48,094 nt of DNA, from assembly GCA_019694795.1 (NCBI GenBank), contig JAIBBF010000022.1, positions 1-48,094 of the forward strand, written 5' to 3'. Both the position numbers and the translations under genes were made by a program. The stretch is from Flavobacteriales bacterium. GTDB taxonomy: Bacteria; Bacteroidota; Bacteroidia; Flavobacteriales_D; UBA2798. The notes under the pieces are model-generated. The model saw nothing but the letters and a program-made list of their open reading frames with translations, made no database searches and was not told the origin of the DNA. Below, piece by piece: positions 17,705-25,370 of this stretch; within the stretch, counting starts at the first letter, position 1; every line of letters begins with the position of its first letter.

Positions 17705-17807
17705 GGTTGAAATCTTTTTTTCTTCCCGATTGTTATAGCCTAATACAAGCCTAAGGTTTACTGTATAATAGAGAGATAATTAGAATCATTCTAAATAAAC
17801 TTTCTTG

Positions 17808-17838
17808 TTGACAGTTTACTTTTGGGCAGTTACATTTG
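17808..17838 (+). promoter_or_regulatory. Promoter of the sdhCAB operon
   Basis: A TTG (17808-17810, part of TTGTTGACAG) and a perfect TAnnTTTG box TACATTTG (17831-17838) are spaced by 20 bases, matching the Bacteroidota -33/-7 promoter. The expected start site is near 17843-17845, giving an untranslated leader of about 20 bases before ATG 17866. Confidence 0.75.
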
Positions 17839-17865
17839 TGCAACTAAAAAACCACATTTTTCGAT

Positions 17866-18567
17866 ATGAGTAAATCTGTTCTGCTCAAGTCTTCCCTCGC
17901 AAAAAAATACTGGATGGGTGCAACGGGATTGTTCCTTTGCCTTTTTCTGGTTGGTCACCTGGCGGGAAATCTTCAATTACTGATATCACCGGCTAACGGT
18001 GCACGAGATCAGTTCAATCTCTACGGTCAGTTTATGACCACCAATCCCTTGGTGAAGGTGTTGAGTTATGTCACCTACATTTCTATTTTGTTTCATGCCA
18101 TTGATGGTTTATTGCTGGCTATGCAAAACAGAAAATCGCGGCCGGTACGTTACCAAAAAGTGGATGCGAATGCCAACAGCTCCTGGGCTTCGCGTAACAT
18201 GGCTTTTTTAGGTACGGTTATGCTGGTGTTTATTGTGCTCCACATGCTGGCCTTTTGGAAAAGAATGCACTGGGGACCTATCGACACTTATACCGGTCCG
18301 CACGGCGAGCAGTTGAAAGATCTTTACTCTATCACCATTCAGGCATTTAAAGATCCGGAAATGGGAATGGCGGTTTGTATGGTTTACCTCGTGGCCATGA
18401 TGGCGATTATGTTCCACTTGTTGCACGGTTTTCAAAGTGCTTTCCAATCACTCGGTCTTCGTCACGCTAAATACACACCGGTGATTAAAATGGTGGGATT
18501 AGGTTTTGCCGTTTTCATTCCGGCATTGTTCGCCTTCATCCCTTTTTACGTACGTTTTATTTTATAA
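17866..18567 (+). CDS. sdhC: Succinate dehydrogenase cytochrome b subunit (SdhC)
   Basis: A 233-residue five-helix membrane protein that anchors the dehydrogenase and passes electrons to menaquinone. His residues in transmembrane segments (His31 in LVGHLAGN, plus those in ILFHAIDG, IVLHMLAF and MFHLLHGF) fit binding of two b haems, as in the single-anchor type B enzymes of Bacteroidota and Wolinella fumarate reductase. The gene is first of three in sdhCAB and is followed by sdhA after 14 bases. A single large anchor instead of SdhC plus SdhD is normal for this phylum. Confidence 0.95.
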   Translation: MSKSVLLKSSLAKKYWMGATGLFLCLFLVGHLAGNLQLLISPANGARDQFNLYGQFMTTNPLVKVLSYVTYISILFHAIDGLLLAMQNRKSRPVRYQKVDANANSSWASRNMAFLGTVMLVFIVLHMLAFWKRMHWGPIDTYTGPHGEQLKDLYSITIQAFKDPEMGMAVCMVYLVAMMAIMFHLLHGFQSAFQSLGLRHAKYTPVIKMVGLGFAVFIPALFAFIPFYVRFIL

Positions 18568-18581
18568 TCCAGAGCTGAACT

Positions 18582-20585
18582 ATGAGCAAGCTTGATTCAA
18601 AAATACCACATGGTCCGATGGACAAAAAATGGACGGATTACAAAAATCACGTTCTTCTTGTTAACCCTGCCAATAAACGTTCTATTGATGTTATTGTAGT
18701 AGGAACCGGTTTGGCCGGATCTTCTGCTGCAGCTTCATTGGCAGAAATGGGCTACAATGTAAAAGCATTTTGTTTCCAGGATTCTCCGCGTCGTGCACAC
18801 TCCATTGCTGCACAAGGTGGAATTAATGCTGCAAAAAATTATCAGAACGATGGCGATTCTGTTTATCGTTTATTCTACGATACAATTAAAGGTGGCGACT
18901 ACCGCGCGCGTGAAGCAAACGTTCATCGTTTAGCGGAAGTTTCTGCGAATATTATTGACCAATGTGTTGCACAAGGTGTTCCTTTTGCACGTGAGTACGG
19001 TGGACTTCTCGACAACCGCTCATTTGGTGGTACACAGGTTCAGCGTACATTTTATGCAGCCGGACAAACTGGTCAGCAATTATTACTCGGTGCATACTCC
19101 GCTTTATCGCGTCAGATTGCGCTGGGTAAAGTGAAAATGTACAACCGTCACGAAATGCTCGATGTAGTATTAGTGGGTGGTAAGGCGCGCGGAATTATTG
19201 CCCGTAATCTTGTTACCGGAGAAATTGAACGCCATTCTGCGCATGCGGTATTGTTATGTTCCGGAGGATATGGAAATGTATTTTTCCTTTCTACCAATGC
19301 TATGGGTAGCAATGTTACTGCTGCATGGAAAGCGCATAAACGTGGAGCTCATTTTGGTAATCCATGTTTTACTCAGATTCACCCAACCTGTATTCCGGTT
19401 TCCGGCGATCATCAGTCGAAATTAACCCTGATGTCGGAATCGCTCCGTAATGATGGTCGTATTTGGGTTCCGAAGAAAAAAGAAGATGCTGTTGCAATTC
19501 AACAAGGAAAGAAAAGAGGAAATGATATTGCGGAAGAAGACCGCGATTATTACCTCGAAAGAAGATATCCTGCATTCGGAAATTTAGTTCCCCGCGATGT
19601 GGCATCACGTGCTGCTAAAGAACGTTGCGATGCTGGTTTCGGAGTTAATCCTACCGGTCAGGCAGTATTCCTCGATTATGCTTCGGCTATTGAACGCTAC
19701 GGAAAAGTTGAAGCTACAAAACGCCATATGCCCAATGCCAGCAAAGAAGAAATTCGCGCTATGGGTAAAGAAGTGGTAAAAGAAAAGTACGGTAACCTGT
19801 TCGATATGTACAAACAAATCACCGGTGATGATCCGTACGAAACCCCAATGAAAATTTATCCTGCCGTTCACTATACCATGGGCGGATTATGGGTGGATTA
19901 TGAATTGATGACTTCTATCCCCGGTTGTTATGCACTGGGTGAAGCCAACTTCTCCGATCACGGTGCAAATCGCCTCGGTGCTTCTGCTTTAATGCAGGGA
20001 TTGGCCGACGGATATTTTGTAATTCCATACACCATCGGAAATTATTTATCGCACGATATCAGAACCGGAAAAATTCCAACCGATTCACCTGAATTTGATG
20101 CAGCAGAAAAAGAAGTGAAAGAGCGTTTGAATTTCTTTATCAATAATAAGGGAAGCAAATCTGTTGATCATTTCCACAAGCGTCTCGGAAAAATTATGTG
20201 GGATAAATGCGGAATGGCACGTAACGAAAAAGGATTGAGAGAAGCCATTCAGGAGATCCGTCAGTTGCGCGAGGAGTTCTGGAAAGATGTTCGTGTTCCT
20301 GGAGAATTAAATGCCTTTAATCCAGAACTGGAAAAAGCAGGTCGCGTTGCCGACTTCCTTGAACTGGGCGAATTGATGTGTATGGACGCACTTAACCGTG
20401 AGGAATCCTGCGGTGGTCACTTCCGTGAAGAATCGCAAACCGAAGATGGTGAGGCCAAACGTAATGATGATCGTTTTGCATATGTAGCTGCATGGGAATT
20501 TAAGGGCGACGTTAAAGATGCCATGTTGCACAAAGAAGAACTCACGTTCGAGGAAATCAAAATGGTTGCTCGTTCCTATAAATAA
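18582..20585 (+). CDS. sdhA: Succinate dehydrogenase flavoprotein subunit (SdhA)
   Basis: A 667-residue FAD subunit that oxidises succinate to fumarate. Visible are the dinucleotide fold [19 protein letters not shown], the covalent-flavin histidine in [15 protein letters not shown], the substrate-site motif [11 protein letters not shown], and the second FAD contact [17 protein letters not shown]. Length and the 30-residue N-terminal extension are typical of the Bacteroidota/epsilonproteobacterial group. In the operon it lies 14 bases after sdhC and 28 before sdhB. Sequence alone does not separate succinate oxidation from fumarate reduction; the aerobic-looking setting favours the former. Confidence 0.97.
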   Translation: MSKLDSKIPHGPMDKKWTDYKNHVLLVNPANKRSIDVIVVGTGLAGSSAAASLAEMGYNVKAFCFQDSPRRAHSIAAQGGINAAKNYQNDGDSVYRLFYDTIKGGDYRAREANVHRLAEVSANIIDQCVAQGVPFAREYGGLLDNRSFGGTQVQRTFYAAGQTGQQLLLGAYSALSRQIALGKVKMYNRHEMLDVVLVGGKARGIIARNLVTGEIERHSAHAVLLCSGGYGNVFFLSTNAMGSNVTAAWKAHKRGAHFGNPCFTQIHPTCIPVSGDHQSKLTLMSESLRNDGRIWVPKKKEDAVAIQQGKKRGNDIAEEDRDYYLERRYPAFGNLVPRDVASRAAKERCDAGFGVNPTGQAVFLDYASAIERYGKVEATKRHMPNASKEEIRAMGKEVVKEKYGNLFDMYKQITGDDPYETPMKIYPAVHYTMGGLWVDYELMTSIPGCYALGEANFSDHGANRLGASALMQGLADGYFVIPYTIGNYLSHDIRTGKIPTDSPEFDAAEKEVKERLNFFINNKGSKSVDHFHKRLGKIMWDKCGMARNEKGLREAIQEIRQLREEFWKDVRVPGELNAFNPELEKAGRVADFLELGELMCMDALNREESCGGHFREESQTEDGEAKRNDDRFAYVAAWEFKGDVKDAMLHKEELTFEEIKMVARSYK

Positions 20586-20613
20586 TCCGATTAAGAATCT
20601 TTAGTTTTTAGAT

Positions 20614-21363
20614 ATGAAACTTCATTTAAAAATCTGGCGCCAGAAAAACCGTGATGCACAAGGTAAACTGGTTGATTATACCATAGATCACGTTTCTCCG
20701 GATATGTCCTTCCTCGAAATGTTGGATGTGCTGAATGAGGAACTGATCAATAAAGGGGATGACCCAATTGCATTCGATCACGATTGCCGCGAAGGTATTT
20801 GCGGAATGTGCTCCTTGTTTATCAACGGAAGAGCCCATGGTCCAAATTACGGAGTAACCACTTGTCAGCTTCACATGCGTTCGTTTAAGGACGGTGACAC
20901 GATTTATATCGAGCCCTGGAGAGCGAAGGCTTTCCCGGTGATTAAAGACCTTGCGGTGGACCGTAGTGCTTTTGACCGCATTATCCAGGCCGGTGGTTAT
21001 GTAAGCGTAAACACAGGAGGAGCGCAGGATGCGAACTGTATTCCTGTTCCTAAAGTAGATGCAGATAAAGCATTTGCCGCAGCAACGTGTATTGGTTGCG
21101 GAGCATGTGTGGCTACTTGTAAAAACGCATCAGCGATGTTGTTTGTTTCTGCTAAAGTATCGCAGTTGGCTTTATTGCCACAAGGTAAGGTAGAGGCTAA
21201 AGACCGCGTTCTAAACATGGTTGCTCAAATGGATGCCGAAGGATTCGGGAACTGTTCCAATACAGGTGCATGTGAAGTAGAATGTCCGAAAGGAATTTCA
21301 TTGGAAAACATCGCACGCATGAACCGTGAGTACCTCATGGCTTCCTGCTCCAGCGAGAAATAA
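20614..21363 (+). CDS. sdhB: Succinate dehydrogenase iron-sulfur subunit (SdhB)
   Basis: A 249-residue subunit carrying three clusters from FAD to the haem anchor. The [2Fe-2S] ligands are Cys58, Cys63, Cys66 and Cys84 ([11 protein letters not shown]...TTCQ). The [4Fe-4S] motif is [11 protein letters not shown], and the [3Fe-4S] group begins in [15 protein letters not shown]. The last gene of sdhCAB; a strong intrinsic terminator follows within 25 bases. Nothing is missing from the metal sites. Confidence 0.97.
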   Translation: MKLHLKIWRQKNRDAQGKLVDYTIDHVSPDMSFLEMLDVLNEELINKGDDPIAFDHDCREGICGMCSLFINGRAHGPNYGVTTCQLHMRSFKDGDTIYIEPWRAKAFPVIKDLAVDRSAFDRIIQAGGYVSVNTGGAQDANCIPVPKVDADKAFAAATCIGCGACVATCKNASAMLFVSAKVSQLALLPQGKVEAKDRVLNMVAQMDAEGFGNCSNTGACEVECPKGISLENIARMNREYLMASCSSEK

Positions 21364-21384
21364 ATAAATGACTATATTTTTTCA

Positions 21385-21418
21385 AAAGCCCGGTTTATTA
21401 AATCGGGCTTTTTTTTGG
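21385..21418 (+). terminator. Intrinsic terminator of sdhCAB
   Basis: AAAGCCCG (21385-21392) pairs with CGGGCTTT (21404-21411) over an 11-base loop, followed by a run of T to 21416. This is a classical rho-independent signal 22 bases after the sdhB stop. Confidence 0.92.
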
Positions 21419-21420
21419 TC

Positions 21421-21454
21421 AAAAAAAAAGGTCGGCAATTAGCCGACCTTTTTT
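21421..21454 (-). terminator. Intrinsic terminator of the small-lipoprotein cluster
   Basis: GGTCGGC (21430-21436) and GCCGACC (21442-21448) form a stem with an AATTA loop, flanked by a long A run on the left and T run on the right. On the minus strand the left A run becomes the T-tract, so it ends the minus-strand lipoprotein genes; it could also act as a second stop for sdhB transcripts. Confidence 0.9.
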
Positions 21455-21472
21455 GCAAGAAGCAAAAAACGA

Positions 21473-21724
21473 TTATTCGCCTTTGAGTTCTTTTTCACAC
21501 TCTTTCATTACTTCTTCGATTTCGCCTTGAGCAGCTTTGTCATCTTTGTACTTAGTCTCCATCTCTTCGCCCATTTTCATACAGCTTTCGAGTTTAGACA
21601 TGTCTTTCATAGCTTCTTTCATGCAATCACAGAATTTCTGACCGTCAGCTTTAGCACCGCCGCCGCCGCAAGAAGTAAGAGCAAGAGCAGAGATAACTGC
21701 TACTGAGAAAAATACCTTTTTCAT
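21473..21724 (-). CDS. Small four-Cys lipoprotein (A) of a tandem family
   Basis: An 83-residue exported lipoprotein. Signal peptide MKKVFFSVAVISALALTSC ends at the lipid-bearing Cys, followed by a glycine run and a highly charged helical body. Four further cysteines are spaced CxC-x13-C-x27-C (FCDCMKEAMKD...ESCMKM...KECEKE). The ATG at 21724 is chosen because it starts the signal peptide; upstream codons in the same frame are not protein-like. Last of four adjacent small lipoprotein genes and followed by a terminator. I do not recognise a named family; two disulphides pinning a helical hairpin are a reasonable guess. Confidence 0.85.
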   Translation of the reverse strand: MKKVFFSVAVISALALTSCGGGGAKADGQKFCDCMKEAMKDMSKLESCMKMGEEMETKYKDDKAAQGEIEEVMKECEKELKGE

Positions 21725-21890
21725 GGTTTGTGGATTAAGTTTGTTAAAGGGTTTATGCTTTGAAATTAGAAAAAAATCGTGAATTCCAATAAAATGTGAA
21801 AAAAAAGGAGCGAAAAGGGGCGATTTTTGTTGTTTGAAGGACCTAAACAAGCAGGTTTCAAAATCGGCGAGGCGCTCAAAAAGGCTTATT

Positions 21891-22142
21891 TCAGCGGTTT
21901 TCCGGTTGCTCATAAACAGCGCAACGGATAATTTCTTCGGCGTAGGTTTTGGCGTCCTTCGGATCTTTTAAATATTCTTTGTGTTCGGCTGCTAATTCTG
22001 CACATTCATTTAACTTATTCTGATCTGAGCCTGCTTCCAGAAAACATTTGCAATAAGCGCGGGCCATTTCTTTGGGATTGGAAGAAGAACAGGAAAAGAG
22101 AAAAAATAAAAATAAGGGACTTAATTTTTTAATCGCATTCAT
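21891..22142 (-). CDS. Small four-Cys lipoprotein (B) of a tandem family
   Basis: An 83-residue lipoprotein: hydrophobic leader with lipobox FFLFSCSSS, then a charged helical body with CxC-x13-C-x26-C (YCKCFLEAGSDQ...NECAELA...IRCAVY). The Cys spacing is the same as in the neighbour at 21473-21724 within one residue, although the other residues differ. Start at ATG 22142 (MNAIKKLSP) is preferred; an ATG at 22154 would add four residues. It overlaps the end of the upstream gene by 14 bases, so the two are probably translationally coupled. Function unknown. Confidence 0.75.
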   Translation of the reverse strand: MNAIKKLSPLFLFFLFSCSSSNPKEMARAYCKCFLEAGSDQNKLNECAELAAEHKEYLKDPKDAKTYAEEIIRCAVYEQPENR

Positions 22143-22383
22143 CGGTCTTTTCATAAATGATGTTCATTTTTTCTTTATCGGTACCATAAGCGCTCTGCGC
22201 TTCAGATTCCAGCATGACGATTTCGTCGACAAGTTTTTTCTTTTCTTCTTCGGTTTTGGCCGACTGAATTTTATGATTGAGTTCGCACCATTGTTCGGCG
22301 TATTTTTCCGGACTGGTGGAGCATGCGCTCAGCAACAGACTAACGACAATTGAGAAATGCAGCGTCGAATTCTTTTTCTTCAT
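22129..22383 (-). CDS. Small lipoprotein (C), divergent member of the array
   Basis: An 84-residue lipoprotein with signal peptide and lipobox SLLLSACSTS. The body is helical and Lys/Glu rich. It retains only a first Cys (EQWCELNHK) and a final Cys near the end (KTDECD), and lacks the second Cys of the CxC pair and the middle Cys seen in its neighbours. It overlaps the gene before it by 44 bases and the one after by 14. Same size class and position, so probably a diverged member; function unknown. Confidence 0.72.
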   Translation of the reverse strand: MKKKNSTLHFSIVVSLLLSACSTSPEKYAEQWCELNHKIQSAKTEEEKKKLVDEIVMLESEAQSAYGTDKEKMNIIYEKTDECD

Positions 22384-22570
22384 CGGTGCCCTTGTATTTT
22401 TTTGTGTACTTATTAAGCAGATTCATGCATTCGTTCATTTTTGTAGTGGCAGCTTCACCTTTCAGGTGATAAACTTCATCATAACATTCGCAAACTTCAC
22501 GCGCATCACGTTCTGGTCCGCAGGAACCCAGTAGACTTAACAATAACAGACTAAACAGAAAAATTCTCAT
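22340..22570 (-). CDS. Small four-Cys lipoprotein (D), first gene of the array
   Basis: A 76-residue lipoprotein. The leader MRIFLFSLLLLSLLGSC ends at the lipid Cys and the body has CxC-x18-C-x26-C (EVCECYDEVYHLKG...MNECMNLL...LNCR), the same pattern as genes A and B with a longer first loop. It is the first gene in transcription order, overlapping the next by 44 bases. The short gap to the divergent aminotransferase gene (22571-22668) should carry its promoter, but no clear TAnnTTTG box was found on the minus strand. Confidence 0.75.
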   Translation of the reverse strand: MRIFLFSLLLLSLLGSCGPERDAREVCECYDEVYHLKGEAATTKMNECMNLLNKYTKKYKGTDEEKEFDAAFLNCR

Positions 22571-22654
22571 ACCCTAAATATAAACAAAGAAGCAAATGAA
22601 AGCAGCAAAAAAAACGAATATTAGCGAAATACGATTTTGGATGTTCAGAAAGGT

Positions 22655-22662
22655 TATTTTTG
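22655..22662 (+). promoter_or_regulatory. -7 box very close to the aminotransferase start
   Basis: TATTTTTG fits TAnnTTTG and ends only six bases before ATG 22669, so transcription would begin at or next to the start codon. TTG at 22637-22639 is 15 bases upstream, a little short for a -33 element. Confidence 0.35.
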
Positions 22663-22668
22663 TTCATT

Positions 22669-23826
22669 ATGCCTAGCTATCCACGATCTATTTCTTCTAA
22701 ATTACCATTGGTTGGTACAACCATTTTTACGGTAATGAGCAAACTGGCGGCAGAAAACAACGCCATTAATCTATCACAAGGTTTTCCGGATTTTCCTTGT
22801 TCCGCTGAATTAATTTCATTGGTGACAAAACACATGCAGGAAGGCAAAAATCAATATGCGCCCATGCAGGGACTCCTCTCCTTGCGCGAAACCATTGCTG
22901 CAAAAATGGAAAAGGCCTATGGAGTTGCTTATCACCCGGAGGGTGAAATAACTATTACCGCCGGAGGAACACAGGCGATTTATTCGGCCATTGCTGCTTT
23001 TGTTCGGGAAGGTGATGAAGTGATTGTTTTTAATCCTGCCTACGATTGCTATGAACCCGCCATTGAGTTGAATGGTGGAGTTACGGTTTTTTCTACACTG
23101 GTGGCACCGGAGTATAAAATTAACTGGACCGAAGTTCGAAAGCTGATCAATCATAAAACACGAATGATCATCATTAACACGCCGCATAATCCAACCGGAA
23201 CTTTATTGAGTAAATCGGATCTTGAAGAGCTGGAAAAAATTACCAAAGGATCGGATATTATAGTGATTTCGGATGAGGTGTATGAGCATCTCGTGTTTGA
23301 TGGCCTATGTCACGAAAGTGTTTGCAGGTATCCCGGACTGGCAGAGCGTTCTATTCTGGTTTACTCCTTCGGAAAAACGTTTCACGTTACGGGATGGAAA
23401 ACCGGATATGTGTGTGGTCCCGCAAATTTAATGACGGAGTTCAGAAAGGCGCACCAGTTTATTGTTTTTGCGGTAAACACGCCAATGCAATATGCGCTGG
23501 ATGAATTTTTAAAACAGGAAGAAAACTATTTATCTCTCGGGAATTTCTATCAGGAAAAACGCGATTATTTTTTAAATGGAATAAAAGGATCGCGTTTTCA
23601 GTTGAAGCCTTCGCAGGGGACCTATTTTCAATTGTTGAATTATTCGAAAATCAGCAATGAGAAGGACACTGAATTTGCCATTCGTCTAACTAAAGAAAAC
23701 AAGATTGCCAGCATACCGGTTTCTGTTTTTTATAATAATGAAAACGACGAAAAAGTTTTACGTTTTTGTTTTGCCAAGAAAAAAGAAACGCTCGACAAAG
23801 CCATTGAAATAATTAATGCGATTTAA
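22669..23826 (+). CDS. Class I/II PLP aminotransferase, methionine/glutamine transaminase type
   Basis: A 385-residue cytoplasmic aminotransferase of the YbdL/kynurenine-transaminase group: opening VGTTIFTVMSKLAAEN with NLSQGFPDFP, the NTPHNPTG motif, SDEVYEHLVFDG, and the PLP lysine at Lys236 in YSFGKTFHVTGWK. ATG 22669 is chosen over a TTG three codons earlier. It is followed at once by an omega-amidase gene, a pairing known for transamination of methionine or glutamine with removal of the resulting alpha-keto amide. Methionine salvage or glutamine transaminase activity is therefore likely; exact substrate unproven. Confidence 0.9.
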   Translation: MPSYPRSISSKLPLVGTTIFTVMSKLAAENNAINLSQGFPDFPCSAELISLVTKHMQEGKNQYAPMQGLLSLRETIAAKMEKAYGVAYHPEGEITITAGGTQAIYSAIAAFVREGDEVIVFNPAYDCYEPAIELNGGVTVFSTLVAPEYKINWTEVRKLINHKTRMIIINTPHNPTGTLLSKSDLEELEKITKGSDIIVISDEVYEHLVFDGLCHESVCRYPGLAERSILVYSFGKTFHVTGWKTGYVCGPANLMTEFRKAHQFIVFAVNTPMQYALDEFLKQEENYLSLGNFYQEKRDYFLNGIKGSRFQLKPSQGTYFQLLNYSKISNEKDTEFAIRLTKENKIASIPVSVFYNNENDEKVLRFCFAKKKETLDKAIEIINAI

Positions 23827-23827
23827 T

Positions 23828-24601
23828 ATGGATTTAAAAGTATCGATTGTACAAACCACCATGGAGTGGGAAAATATTCGCGAAAACATTTTGCATTTCG
23901 ATCAACGCATAAATAAGATTGCAGAAAGTGATGTTATTGTTTTGCCGGAGATGTTTACTACAGGATTTTCTATGCAGACTGATCTTTTGGCTGAGGAGAT
24001 GAATGGATCGGCAGTGCAGTGGATGCTGAATAAAGCCAAAGAAAAAAACGCTGCCATAACAGGTAGTGTAATGATTAAAGAAAATGATCGTTTTTTTAAC
24101 CGGTTAATCTGGGCACAACCCGACGGAAAAATTTTCCATTACGATAAACGCCATTTGTTTCGAATGGGGAATGAGCACCAACACTATTCCGCCGGTAATG
24201 GAAGAATAGTCATTGAATGGCGCGGATGGAAAATTTGTCCACTGATCTGCTACGATCTCCGCTTTCCGGTTTGGGCAAGAAATACAGATCCTTTTTACGA
24301 CGTTTTACTTTATGTAGCCAACTGGCCTGATGTTCGTCGTCACCCCTGGAAAACCCTCATCACGGCACGTGCCATCGAAAATCAATGTTATGTGGTTGCC
24401 GTAAATCGCATTGGGAAAGATGGTCGCGATATAGAGCATGCCGGAGATTCTTGTGTTTGCGATCCAAAAGGACATTGGATTTCGGAAACGCAGCCTTATA
24501 AAGAAAGCATTGAAACAATTGTGTTGAGTAAAATGGAACTGGAGGATTTCCGTGAAAAATTTCCCGTGTTATTGGATGGAGATCAATTTCACATCGATTA
24601 A
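23828..24601 (+). CDS. Carbon-nitrogen hydrolase, omega-amidase (YafV/Nit2 type)
   Basis: A 257-residue nitrilase-superfamily enzyme with the catalytic triad Glu41 (VLPEMF), Lys107 (YDKRHLF) and Cys141 (LICYDLRFP), plus Glu116. YafV/Nit2 enzymes hydrolyse alpha-ketoglutaramate or alpha-ketosuccinamate to the keto acid and ammonia, removing the product of glutamine-type transaminases, which is exactly what the preceding gene should make. ATG 23828 begins the domain one base after the aminotransferase stop; ATG 23816, overlapping it, would add four residues. Its stop shares bases with the convergent membrane-peptidase gene. Confidence 0.9.
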   Translation: MDLKVSIVQTTMEWENIRENILHFDQRINKIAESDVIVLPEMFTTGFSMQTDLLAEEMNGSAVQWMLNKAKEKNAAITGSVMIKENDRFFNRLIWAQPDGKIFHYDKRHLFRMGNEHQHYSAGNGRIVIEWRGWKICPLICYDLRFPVWARNTDPFYDVLLYVANWPDVRRHPWKTLITARAIENQCYVVAVNRIGKDGRDIEHAGDSCVCDPKGHWISETQPYKESIETIVLSKMELEDFREKFPVLLDGDQFHID

Positions 24602-25287
24602 AACCAGGGAACAATTTCTATAGCGAAAAGTTGTTCTGTAGTTTTTAGTGCAACGGCAATGGAAAAACCTGCGAAGAGGAGTCCCCATACAATGGCAGGT
24701 ATATAAGTAATAGAACGGAGATTCGCCGCATCACCGGAGTGACCAGGTTCGTCGGCACTAAGCCATAAAATGACCAATGAAGAATAGACGGCTTCAATGC
24801 TGTTGACGATGGCGCTAAAGCTTAAAAAATACCAGGTAACATGTGGATTGTTATAGTACCAGCATCCGCCAAGTAAAGCGCCAAAACTTAAAATCCAGAA
24901 CCATCCGAATTTGTTTCTTACCCAAAACAAAAGATTAAGGAGTAACCATCCGGCTAATCCGTAAAAAACCCAATCTGTTTTTCCGAGGTGTTGGTAGTAC
25001 AACATGGCCCATCCTGCTAAAATTCCAAATGGATATCCGGCTAAATTAATCAGCATATCACGCAGCCATCCCGATTGCACATATTTGCAGGTTCCAGAAG
25101 TATCGGCATGCAAATCTACGGTGCTGAATTTTCCGGTGAGCAGCAAAGCCATCACGGCGTGACCACTCTCGTGAAACATGGTGTTGAGTCCGCGGAAATA
25201 CGGACCGATTTTATCGATTCTCAATAAGAGAAAAGCCAATACAATCATGCCGATGTATTGATAGGAAGCTGGCGCGAAATCGAGCAT
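24598..25287 (-). CDS. M50-like integral membrane metallopeptidase
   Basis: A 229-residue protein with about six hydrophobic segments. The zinc motif HESGH (residues 39-43) follows TMF, as in peptidase M50B-like proteins (site-2 protease relatives), and family members act inside the membrane. The usual second motif (Asp ligand) is not obvious; the late stretch LSADEPGHSGDAANL supplies Asp candidates. No PDZ domain is visible. Convergent with the omega-amidase gene, overlapping by four bases. Function in this organism unknown. Confidence 0.75.
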   Translation of the reverse strand: MLDFAPASYQYIGMIVLAFLLLRIDKIGPYFRGLNTMFHESGHAVMALLLTGKFSTVDLHADTSGTCKYVQSGWLRDMLINLAGYPFGILAGWAMLYYQHLGKTDWVFYGLAGWLLLNLLFWVRNKFGWFWILSFGALLGGCWYYNNPHVTWYFLSFSAIVNSIEAVYSSLVILWLSADEPGHSGDAANLRSITYIPAIVWGLLFAGFSIAVALKTTEQLFAIEIVPWF

Positions 25288-25370
25288 AATTAAAATTACG
25301 CCGATTCTGCTTCACCCGGTGAAATGCCGCGATGAAATATTAAGAGCGGGAGGTTAATTAAAATTCCCGT

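Noticed and set aside
21725-21913. 63-codon upstream extension of lipoprotein A
   Set aside because: A lipoprotein signal peptide starts at 21724; the extension is not protein-like and would place the leader in mid-protein.
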